The position numbers and the translations under genes are program-made. The notes under the pieces were generated by a model, which had not been told where the DNA came from, ran no database searches, and saw nothing but the letters and a program-made list of their open reading frames with translations. A DNA stretch of 64,000 nt, taken from the NCBI GenBank assembly GCA_028564705.1, contig JAPXFQ010000934.1:62001-126000 (forward strand), given 5' to 3'. This document shows positions 49,400-59,304 of this stretch, in pieces (the first letter of the stretch is position 1; every line of letters begins with the position of its first letter). The stretch comes from Apricaphanius iberus (taxonomy: Eukaryota > Chordata > Actinopteri > Cyprinodontiformes > Aphaniidae).

Positions 49400-50220
49400 T
49401 ACTTCTCCATCAGCCAATTCGTTACCAAACGTAAAGACGGAGACGTTTTTGGTTTACAGTTCTCTGTTAGTGTTTCAGTTACGACGGAGTATTTGGACCA
49501 TTGTAAACAAAATAAAAGTGTTTTAGAGCAAATTTCCACCCAAAAAGTCTCAGACATTCTGAGATTAAAGTCACATATTTTCCAGGAAAAACTCTGAATA
49601 TCTCTCATGTCAAAAAGTAGCTAAATTTAAAGTAAAAACGTAATTGCACACATTTTCAGAAAAAAACACATAATTATCTTATGTAGAAAAGTAGAAAATG
49701 TGTGAGAAAAAATATTTTTTTATTAATAAAGTTTTTTTTTTTTTTTTTTATAATTTTCTGACTTTACCATGTCAGAAATATCTTAGTTTTGATATTGAAA
49801 ATGTATGCCAACTTTTCTCATTTTCTAAATCAGGGAATTATGCTTTTTTTCCAAGAAAAGATCTGAAATTAATCTCAAAATTTTTGCTTTTTAATTTATA
49901 ATGTTACGATTTTAGTGACATAGTATTTCCGAATATTTTTTCCGGAAAATATATGCAATTCATCTCTGAAATTCTGAGGTTTTACTCGTAATTTTGCTAC
50001 TTTATGACATCAGAGAATTTTTCAAGTTTTTTTCTGGAAAATATATGATTTTAATCAGAGTTTTTTTGGGTGGAAATTTACTCCAAAATATTTTAATTTT
50101 GTTAAAAATGGCCCTAATACTCCTAATATTCAGTATCGTTTCTGGTGAGATAGAGTGTATTTTCTTCAGCTTGTGGACGCTTTCCCCATCAAGGAGCAAT
50201 GTACGACAGAAAGCAGGTTC
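49400..50220. mobile_element. Long imperfect palindrome (fold-back element)
   Basis: The left arm, about 49480-49655 (AAATTTCCACCCAAAAAGTC, CACATATTTTCCAGGAAAAAC, CATGTCAAAAAGTAGC), is mirrored by the right arm at about 49965-50125 (GCTACTTTATGACATCAGAG, TTTTCTGGAAAATATATGA, GGGTGGAAATTTACTCC). The middle is AT-rich, with a T tract near 49731-49749. No coding capacity. Confidence 0.6.
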
Positions 50221-50229
50221 TGCTTGAGC

Positions 50230-51400
50230 TGGAAAGCTTTTTACTAGAAGTACAGCTCATAGAATCCTCTAAAAACACATGGAAACAAACACAGCTTCTG
50301 TTTAGTTGTTTTTCTACACCTCCTGGTGTTCAGAATCACAAAAAAATAGCAGATTAGATAAATGATCCTTTCATTATAAAGCATGTAGTGGCCAAACGCT
50401 GCATTAACTACTGATTCTTGATCTAAAACATGCAGAACGGTGGAGGATGAAGATTTGTGGAGCCATTATGGATCAAACCATCTGATGATGTGAAAGGATC
50501 GGAGTTGTTGCAGCATCCACAGAAACTGCTCATCTCAAAGAACCTGTTTTATGTCAGATCATAATCAGGTGAAATGTTGTTGGGTGGAAACAGTAACGCA
50601 TCTCTGTGGGTGGAGCTACTATCACTGGGTTTAAACTGGTTAAATCAGTTGTGCTTGTGTGTGTATGCATCAGTTTTGTGCTGTGTCACGACAGATATAA
50701 CCCCCCACCACCGGCAATCACTGAGCGACAGAAAAACGCTGTTGAACCCCAGCATGCTATCAGCCTAACTGGAGCGTTCACAGGAACGCTGACTGAAGCG
50801 TGGAGGAGCTGCTGGCTCACTGATAGACCCTATCTGCTGCTACACATGCAGCCTGCTTCCTCCGAGCTGCAGCCACACACACACACACACACACGGATGA
50901 TAAGAGTCAATGAAACCTCCATGACTTCCATTTAAACAGAGAAACGTTTCAGTAGATTGGTTTTCCACAGAAACAAAGTCCCCCCACCCACCCACTCAGG
51001 GACATAAAACCACATTCAATTTAGACTTTCAACGACTTATTTTAATAATTGTAACAGCCTACTGTTAGATAAGGCTCCAACCATCAGCAGCCGTCTGGTT
51101 TCCCTGAGGTGGGAACCTTGTACATCTCGTCATATCGGCCCGATTTATAACCAGAGTTTAGCTGTTTGGCATCAGAAATTATGATGGGAAACGTCAGGAT
51201 GAAACCTTCACAGCATGGTGTTGGCAGCATCATGCTGAGTGTGTGTCTACGGTGTTATTGGTGCTTTAAATGTAGTGGATTGACGAGTACCTCCTCTCCA
51301 CCACTAGGCGGATGAAAGGTGAAGACAGCTGGGTGTTCCACAAATCAGAAAACGAAATCCAGAAGCGGTTCTGGACGGAATTTACTTATTATTCTTAAGC
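50230..51400. other. Unassigned DNA with a small Tc1-like scrap
   Basis: An (AC)n run lies at 50873-50894. CAGCATGGTGTTGGCAGCATCATGCTGAG near 51212 resembles the HGxGSIML segment of Tc1 transposases. No gene. Confidence 0.45.
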
Positions 51401-52003
51401 AGGAAAGTCTCTGTTTCTGCATGTGTTTGATTGCGTAGAAATGTTTTATGTGGGTCCATCTAGTGTAGGCTTCACCTAAAACTACTCTAGTTTCTGTTAG
51501 CTAGCTAGTTAAGTTAGCTAGTGAGTTAGCTTACCGATCGGGGTTGTTTTGTGTTTGTGTGTTGTTTTTGTGGGTTGTGTTTTTTTGTTTGTTTTTGTGT
51601 GGTTGTTACCGATCCAGGAGGAAAGTCTCTGTTTCTGCATGTGTTTGATTGTGTAGAAATGTTTTATGTGGGTCCATCTAGTGTAGGCTTCACCTAAAAC
51701 TACTCTAGTTTCCGTTAGCTAGCTAGTTAAGTTAGCTAGTGAGTTAGCTTACCGATCCAGGAGGAAAGTCTCTGTTTCTGCATGTGTTTGATTGTGTAGA
51801 AATGTTTTATGTGGGTCCATCTAGTGTAGGCTTCACCTAAAACTACTCTAGTTTCTGTTAGGTAGCTAGTTAAGTTAGCTAGTTAGTTAGTTTACCGATC
51901 CAGGAGGAAAGTTTCCGTTTTTACGTGTGTTTGATGGCGTAGAAATATTTTATGTGGGTCCATTTAGTGTAGGCTTCACCTAAAACTACTCTAGTTTCTG
52001 TTC
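51401..52003 (+). repeat. 143-bp tandem repeat (VNTR), about 3.7 copies
   Basis: The unit starts AGGAAAGTCTCTGTTTCTGC and ends with TTAGCTAGCTAGTTAAGTTAGCTAG-type text and ACCGATCC. Starts at 51401, 51619, 51762 and 51905. The first interval is 75 bp longer because of a GT-rich insert at about 51540-51606 flanked by TACCGATC on both sides. The last copy is truncated. Confidence 0.9.
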
Positions 52004-53555
52004 TTCTGCCGTCACTCCTCTCCTGAGATGGATAACAAAATCTCTGGTGCTCTGAAGCACCTGCTGGACTTTCTGACTCCACCATTATTCCCAGTACCAG
52101 CCCAGCTGTGCTGACTACATATTTGGATCATAGAAACAATGTTTGTACACCTGCAACCAGTCATTGTCATGCCCGATTTAAATGTACATTTTATGATATT
52201 TTGATTCAAATATAAAAAATTTTAAGGACATTTTCTCCTCATTCTGCACCCTTTTTTTGGGACAATAATGGATAATTCATTTCTATTCTATTCTAAATTA
52301 ACTCCATCAGTTCTGTTAGAAGGAAACAAAAACCGAGGCGTTCACTTTGCATCAGATATTTTTAGCCTGTAGAATGTTGAACCTGCCTTACAGCCAATCA
52401 TGTCTGTAGAAACTTATCATGTTCCTGATACCTAAAAGCCATTGAAGTCGGCGCACTGAGGGGCCGTTGGTTGATAAACGTGCTGGATGGGAACTCTGCC
52501 AGATGTTAAAGTTCAGTTTTAGTCTAAATGTTGACTTTTTATTCCCAACATGTTTGACGAGAGAACAGAAATCTTTCCTGGACATGTCCCCATGTCCCAC
52601 TGAAGACGGCACGTCCTGCAGAGGACATTTTCTCTTTAAGCCTTTTACATATTTTTGCACCTCTCTGGTAGTAAAACTTTGCACCTCGTGTCTGTAAGGG
52701 AAGCAAAGCGTGCAGACATTCATTCACACATCGGACGGATAAAAACTCATAAATGGTGCGAGATCTAACTGACCCTTTCACACTTACACACTACCACCTC
52801 TTCCTCATTCTGTGTACCAGAAACCAGCTTATTCATGACAGCAACAGGATGAGCAGACGAAAGAGGAAGAGGCCCTCCGAACCCCCAACTGCCCAACTCC
52901 CTCTTCCTCTTTCTGCTTAATATTAGAAAGTAGAGGATGTTCTGGAGGCGCCATGTTGCAAGTGTTCTCAAAGAGTTGCATGTGGATCATATATCCCTGC
53001 TGTCACGTCGAGGCCGATTCAAGTCAGCAGAAATGTGGAGGAAAGTATCGTCATCTTCATCGTTCCCTCTGATGGGACAAGTTTGGACCAAGCATCAACG
53101 CCTTCCTCTCCAACGGCACGCCTGTTTCCTCTGATCTAATCTAAAGGCTCTGTGCATGACTTCCTAACATTTTACTATAAAAATAAATATGAGCCGACCC
53201 GATTTTATGTCCAGTCGATCCCTTTAAGCTAGACTTGAAGTGGTCAGATGTAAATGTGTTCAGGAGAAAAGCTTGTGGCCAATAGAGATTGAACCGATTG
53301 GCTGCGATGGCATAAAGGTTTTTCAGGAGGAAATGTGAGAACACTGTAGCACCTGTCAGGCATGGTGGTGACAGCATTATGATGTGGGGATTCTTCTCTG
53401 CCAGTAGTAACTGTGTAATGGCAGCTTCTCTGGCATATTTCACTTTATCAGTTTCTAACATGACAGATGTTTAAAACGCATTAAAAGGACAAATCAAGTT
53501 TGTTTTTATAGCAGCGATAAAATGAAGCAATGTAGGTGATCTGGGTGATTGGGGG
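52004..53555. other. Unassigned DNA with repeat scraps
   Basis: GGGACAATAATGGATAATTCATTTCTATTCTATTCTA near 52257 looks like a LINE 3' tail. GCATGGTGGTGACAGCATTATGATGTGGGG near 53359 resembles a Tc1 transposase segment. No gene seen. Confidence 0.4.
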
Positions 53556-53569
53556 GGAAATAAATGGAC

Positions 53570-54170
53570 TGACGTCACAACAGGACCTGGAAAAACTCAT
53601 CCATGCATTTATCTTTGGTCTGATTGATTACTGTAACAGTATCTTCACAGGTCTACCTAAAAAATCAATCAGAAAGCAGCAGCTGATCCAGAACGCTGCT
53701 GCTCGTGTTCTCACTAGAACCAGGAAAGTAGAACACATCACCCCAGTTCTAAAGTCCTTCCTCTGGCTCCCTGTAGCTCAGAGAATAGACTTCTAAATAC
53801 TCCTACTAGTTTATAAATCATTGAACGGTTTAGCACCAAAGGATGATGAAGATCTGCTGTTACCATAGCAACCCCAAGACCAATCAGGTCCACCATCTCT
53901 AGTTTACCGATCGTCCCTAGAACCAGAACCAAACATGGAGAAGCAGCTTTTAGTTTCTTTGCTCCTCATATCTGGAACAAAACTAAAAACTTATCTATTT
54001 AGAGCTGCCTTTGAGTCAACTATTATGATGATTAATTGCTGCTTTTTTACTTTCTTTAATGTTGTATTTTTATGCTTTAAATTAATTAATTTCTGGTTTT
54101 ACTTCCCAAGTTTTCATCAGATGTTTTGATTCTTTAGCACCAAATCATGTAAAACACCAAGAATTAACTT
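53570..54170 (+). mobile_element. L2/Rex-type LINE 3' fragment
   Basis: The open part (53572-53796) reads DLEKLIHAFIFGLIDYCNSI, KQQLIQNAAARVLTRTRKVE and LKSFLWLPVAQRIDF, then breaks; KLKTYLFRAAFEST follows at about 53980. The 3' end has CACCAAATCATGTAAAACACC. Same family as 16330-16845 and 41030-41490, here the most complete C-terminus. Confidence 0.75.
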
Positions 54171-54174
54171 TGTA

Positions 54175-54955
54175 GTTGTAACTGTGCTTTACACAAAGAA
54201 CTGCCCTTAACGGCTTTCTCTGCAGCTCCTCCAGAGCTACTCTGATTATAGCTTTCCTGTCAGTCCCAGTAGAACCTAACAATGACAGGTTCCTCATGAA
54301 TCTGGATGTGCTCTGATGTTCCTTAAAAGAACCTCTGAGGCCAGAACCAGACACACAGATGAACTTTCTACTGATAATGTGACCCAGAACCTGACGGCTC
54401 CACTATGTTTCAGTTAGGGACATCAGAGTAAAGGGGTGAACTACAGAAAGCTTCACCTGTAAAAACCGCATGGATGCATGTTAGGGTGATCTCACTGCGG
54501 AGACGGACAGCTTCATGGTCTACCCGCTGAGGACAGCAGGACGAACGCCTCAGATGTGTTGTGACGGTTTGGCAGCCGGCCGCCTCACATGTGAGCAACA
54601 TGTGAAGAGAGAGAACAGAGCAATGTCTCTGGGCCAGAGCGGTTTCTGGAGCTGGCAGGCTGGTTCTGGTTCTGACGTTCCATGAAACGGGAACTGGAGG
54701 ATTCTTAGAATGTCTGGAAGGAGGAGTGGAAGAAGGGCGGGAGATTAGGACTCCTAAAGTGGACAGGAGTCTATTTTTGCTTTAGCACTACAAAGAAGAA
54801 TACCATGTTCATGGGAAGGTAATTTAAAGCATTTGTACAGATGATGTGATGAACATGCTGCTACTTTTCTCTCAACATGCTGGGATTTTACCAGCGTCAC
54901 ATGAAGCTGGTTCATCCAGACACTCTGTCTGCCTGAAGCGTCTTCCTGCTTCAGA
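54175..54955. other. Unassigned non-coding DNA
   Basis: No gene or clear repeat seen. Confidence 0.4.
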
Positions 54956-54959
54956 ATCA

Positions 54960-55212
54960 AACCCAAAAACCAGAAGGAAAGACTGCGTTCAATAGAGACA
55001 GGAAGTTCGGGACGTTTCATGTCTGCTGTGGGTTTGTGGGTATTTGATCTGGAACCGATCCACTGTCTGAACTCGGCATGCAGAATACACTCTGTGCTCA
55101 TAATAGCAGGGATTCTTTAGGCTTTGCAAACTGGTTGGGTTTCGTGTACAGAACTGGCTTTTAAGGAATGTTCCACACATCATTCACTGGGTTGAGGTCA
55201 GGACCACTCTTT
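54960..55212 (-). mobile_element. Tc1-like transposon relic
   Basis: The minus strand from 55205 encodes GPDLNPVNDVWNIP, a decayed form of the SPDLNPIENVW motif holding the last catalytic residue of Tc1 transposases; the expected glutamate has become asparagine and a stop follows. Remaining text is degenerate. Confidence 0.6.
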
Positions 55213-55229
55213 GACCTCATTACTAGAAA

Positions 55230-55595
55230 AAACAGGTCAGTATCACAGGAAACAGACTCTAAACAACCTTCATACTGGGGTATTGCTGCAAAGCTATCTA
55301 CGCAGTTGGTCAACTGTTGCTAGATGCTCATTCAGTAGCAGGAATGGCTGCAGGAGAAATGAATGCTGCAAAGTTACCATGCGCTGCTGTTGACCTTCCT
55401 CTTTCACTAATTATTAGTTCTGCAAGAGGAGTCATTGCTGCAAAGTTAGCTACACACTCATTCACTAGGAGGAGTTTCTTTGGTTGAAGTGATTTTTGTA
55501 AAGAAAACTACTCAATACAATTAATAATTCACAGTTAAATTTGCTTATTTAGTAGGAGGGAAGGAATTCTGCAAAGGTAGAATACGCTGCAGGGA
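55230..55595 (+). repeat. Degenerate tandem-repeat flank
   Basis: Irregular recurrences of GCTGCAAAGTTA, CATTCACTAGGAGGAG and AGTAGGAGGGA precede the minisatellite. A related phrase, AGTAGGAGTGATTTCTACAAAG, follows the array near 56567. The 20-bp array seems to have expanded inside an older, longer-period repeat. Confidence 0.5.
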
Positions 55596-56525
55596 ACTGG
55601 CTGTCCATTGTTGCTACAGGCTGTCCACTGTCGCTACAGGCTGTCCACTGTCGCCAGAGGCTGTCCACTGTCGCTACAGGCTCTCCATTGTCGCTACAGG
55701 ATGTCCACTGTCGCTACAGGCTGTCCACTGTCGCTACAGGTTGTCCATTGTCTCTACAAGATTTCCATTGTTTCTACAGGCTGTCCATTGTTTCTACAGG
55801 CTGTCCGTTGTGTCTACAGGCTGTCCATTGTCGCTACAGGTTGTCCATTGTTGCTACAGGCTGTCCATTATTGCTACAGGCTGTCCACTGTTGCTACAGG
55901 CTGTCCACTGTCGCTATAGGCTGCCCATTGTTGCTTCAGGCTGTCCATTGTCACTATAGGCTGTCCATTGTCGCTACAGGTTGTCCATTGTCTCTACAAG
56001 ATTTCCATTGTTTCTACAGGCTGTCCATTGTTTCTACAGGCTGTCCATTGTGTCTACAGGCTGTCCATTGTCGCTACAGGTTGTCCATTGTTGCTACAGG
56101 CTGTCCATTGCTGCTACAGGCTGTCCACTGTCGCGATAGGATGTCCATTGTTGCTACAGGATATCCATTGTCGCTACAGGCTGTCCATTGTCGCTACAGG
56201 CTGTCCATTGTTGCTACAGGCTGTCCATTGTTGCTACAGGCTGTCCATTGTTGCTACAGGCTGTCCATTGTCGCTACAGGCTGTCCATTGTTGCTACAGG
56301 CTGTCCATTGTTGCTACAGGCTGTCCATTGTTGCTACAGGCTGTCCATTGTCGCTACAGGCTGTCCACTGTCGCTAGAGCCTGTCCATTGTTGCTTCAGG
56401 CTGTCCATTGTCACTATAGGCTGTCCATTGTTGCTACAGGTTGTCCATTGTCTCTACAAGATTTCCATTGTTTCTACAGGCTGTCCATTGTCACTATAGG
56501 CTGTCCACTGTCGCTACAGGTTGTC
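55596..56525 (+). repeat. 20-bp minisatellite with a 240-bp higher-order repeat, about 46 copies
   Basis: Consensus CTGTCCATTGTTGCTACAGG. A variant run beginning TTGTCCATTGTCTCTACAAG and ATTTCCATTGTTTCTACAGG occurs at 55741, 55981 and, partially, 56441; the first two are 240 bp (12 units) apart and almost identical over seven units. Open frames of 100-230 codons across the array are repeat artefacts. Confidence 0.95.
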
Positions 56526-56529
56526 GCTG

Positions 56530-57400
56530 CGGGTGCCCCATGGTCACTACTGGCTAATTCCCTAGCAGTAGGAGTGATTTCTACAAAGATTACTACTTAA
56601 ATTCTCACTAGACAGTTTTGGCGTGCTTGTAGCACTCCCTAGTGTCCATTTTAGATGACTGTCGTAAAAACAGTTTACTCCTCTCCCTCATTGTGCCACC
56701 AGGCTTTCCAACCAGCTGAGCGCAGAAGCAAATACCCGGCTAAGATAAAAGCAATCATGTCCACTGAGCTAACCAAAGTCACAACAGTTTCCCCCCCTTC
56801 GTTTGCTTCATCTGATAAAGGGTTTCTTTGTTTCTTTGCAGGCTATGGGGTGATGAAGACGCTTCAACAAAAGCTAACCGAGTTCTATAGCTTGTCTGTA
56901 CGCGGGTGTAAACATGGATTGTCGTAAAGTGGTTCAGCTTCTTACGAGATCTATGACTTTCCAAAACTTCAGGTCACCGTTACAGAGATATTCAAGTTGC
57001 TAAGGTGGGTAGAGGGTTGACCGTCCCCATGTTCTTGCTGAGTAGAAAGGATTGCTACAAAGTCAGGGACTCTGGTTTTCTATTTGATATTAAATATAAT
57101 CTAACTGAGTTGTTTTGTAACTAGATAGAATAGAAATGGAGTTATTCAACTCTGAATTCACTGCATAGTTTTGGTAATAAACTGTAACTGGGCACTGAGT
57201 GTGTTCTTCTAAAGAACCCAGAGATGAAGTTTATTCTGACTTGGTTCAGATTTAACTTCATTCCTGTGATATTATCAAACCTTTTCATGAGAAAGTATGA
57301 ACGTATGATGGTAGAGCCACCATGGTGCCAACATAAACATAACTGTCTGCATGTCTCAGATATCGCTGAGTCATCATAAACTCACATCTGGCTGCAGGAA
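56530..57400. other. Unassigned non-coding DNA
   Basis: No gene recognised. Confidence 0.4.
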
Positions 57401-57404
57401 ACAT

Positions 57405-57770
57405 CCAAAATTCTTTATGCGAGAAAATGTCAATACACCAATATATCACAATACTATATTGATACTCAAAAGAAAAGTGTCATTTTTTTCCTTTTTAAGA
57501 ATTTTAATTTAACCATTATGTGCAATTTAAAGTATAGCTGCTATGGGAGGCTGTTTTCAACTTCTTAGTTCCAGTGGATCAACTAAATCTGCTAATAAAA
57601 CAGGATTTTATGTGTGTAACAGCTGGGCGAGTTCAGAATGCTGTGACAGCTAAATTCACTTTTAAAAATCACAATGAATAATCTTTCTCATTGCAATATA
57701 ATGCACTGTATTGTGTCGTCCCCTTTGTATCATGATGCATATCATATCGCTAGGTTCTTGCCAATAAACA
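57405..57770. mobile_element. Possible hAT-like repeat relic
   Basis: ATACACCAATATATCACAATACTATATTGATAC near one side and ATGATGCATATCATATCGCT near the other recall the ATATCG-rich ends of teleost hAT MITEs. The termini are not exact. Confidence 0.3.
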
Positions 57771-57938
57771 GTGTTGAGTACAACAACAGTCATGTGTTAG
57801 CAGAAGATGGTAAACAGCAGGTGCCGGGGGTTAAAGGTCAAATATGGTGGCTTCATATCAGCTTCAGGCTGGAAGCTCTGAGGTTGGCAGCTGGTTAACA
57901 CGAATCACAGCCAACGCTGGGCCACAACCGACTGCAGG

Positions 57939-57961
57939 TAACACACACACACACACACACC
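57939..57961 (+). repeat. (AC)n microsatellite
   Basis: About 22 bp of pure CA dinucleotides. Confidence 0.9.
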
Positions 57962-57964
57962 TAT

Positions 57965-58315
57965 ACACACATGATGTGTAGATGTCTCCTCTGCCCTTAT
58001 TTGGCAGCTCTCTGCACACTCACACATTCCTCTGCTGGGACTCGACCCAAGAATCTGACAAACTCGCCCTCAGCTTCTCTGGCTGATCTTCTGGGAATCA
58101 AAGCCAGCAGCTTGCATGTAGGACAGCTGGCAGGCGGGGGGGATTCGGTTCCCTATTCAGGTGATGAAGTGTTTGCAGAGCCAGAAGGTGGCTTGGCTGC
58201 AGAGTCACTGTTGACTCTTTATAGTGTACAGCAGACTGAAGTCTTCTCCTTCTACAACTATTTGTACTATCAGACATAAACAGCCTCAGATTAATTTATT
58301 AATGAACCAGATTTA
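57965..58315. other. Unassigned non-coding DNA
   Basis: A plus frame at 57971-58279 (102 codons) has no recognised motif. Confidence 0.4.
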
Positions 58316-58319
58316 TCAA

Positions 58320-59300
58320 ATTATCCTGGCCGGATGTGAAAAAGTAATCCCTCCTTTCACCTGGTAACTGCTTGTTCCATTAAATGTCTCTGATTACTGG
58401 TAATGAGTCTGACCCACTCAGTGGAGGCCATCTTTACCCAGGCTCTCTCCTCGTTATTGAATCATGACCTCTGACCTTAAATGGATATTCGTCCTCTAAG
58501 TGAAACTTAGTCTGTTGCCATCTTCTCCAGAGTTGGATGAGTGAGGTAAAGTATTTTAGTAACCAGTCCAGTCATTCTCCTGCTCTGGCAGCAGTCTGTT
58601 AGCTTTAGCTTAGCATAAACCATGTAAATAAATGCTAAAAGCTAGCATTTTATGTGTCCTGAAAATGATTCAGTAATTATCCTAAATATTCCTGGTAACT
58701 TCAGTTATCATATAATATTTACAACATTTTCCCCTAATGAATATAAACGGTGATTTTGGTAGAATAAGTCACTTTTGCACTTTTGTTGTAACGTAGTCGC
58801 ACGTCTAAATCAGCATGTAATTCGTTTGTGTTGCCTATTTTCATTTGCAACTATTATTATCAAGGTCCCCAGGAATACGTAGGATTATTACTGAGTTATT
58901 TTCAGGACATGTGCTCACGAAATTCTAGCTGTTACCATTCACTTCCATTGTTTATGCTAAGCTAAAGCTAACAGACTGCTGCCAGATCAGGGGAATTATT
59001 GGTCTGTTTACTAAATGCTTTCTTCTCATTCATGTAACTCTGGGGAAGATGAGGGCAGAATAAATGTTTCTTATGGGTGATTATCGCTCTAATGGAGGCA
59101 GTGAGGCCTGCAGAGCTTCAGATGTGGTTCTTGTTTCTTCTCTGACCTCCTGGATGAGCCGTTGATGAGCGCTTGGAGTAAAGTTGGTAGGTAGGTGTTC
59201 TCCATGTGTGGATCACGGTTCTAACTGAGGCTCTCTGCAGTCAGAACCTTAGAAAAGAAAGGTTTCTACTGAATGTTACGGTGCAGGTCGGTACGTAATT
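58320..59300. repeat. Dispersed repeat split by a nested MITE
   Basis: The left part (58320-58478) ends TTGAATCATGACCTCTGACC and the right part starts GGAGGCAGTGAGGCCTGCAGA at about 59092. The same two phrases are adjacent at 5211-5260. I recognise the family as common in teleosts but cannot class it. Confidence 0.55.
58479..59092. mobile_element. Nested palindromic MITE
   Basis: About 610 bp with long inverted ends. CTGGCAGCAGTCTGTTAGCT then TTAGCTTAGCATAAAC (58585-58620) has an exact inverse GTTTATGCTAAGCTAAAGCT then AACAGACTGCTGCCAG (58950-58985). Further out CATCTTCTCCAGAGTTGGAT faces ATGTAACTCTGGGGAAGATG. Non-coding interior. Confidence 0.75.
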
Positions 59301-59304
59301 CTGT

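Noticed and set aside
55608..56600. Frames of 103 to 229 codons with LSIVATGCPLLLQ repeats
   Set aside because: Registers of the 20-bp minisatellite; overlapping in several frames with no domain.
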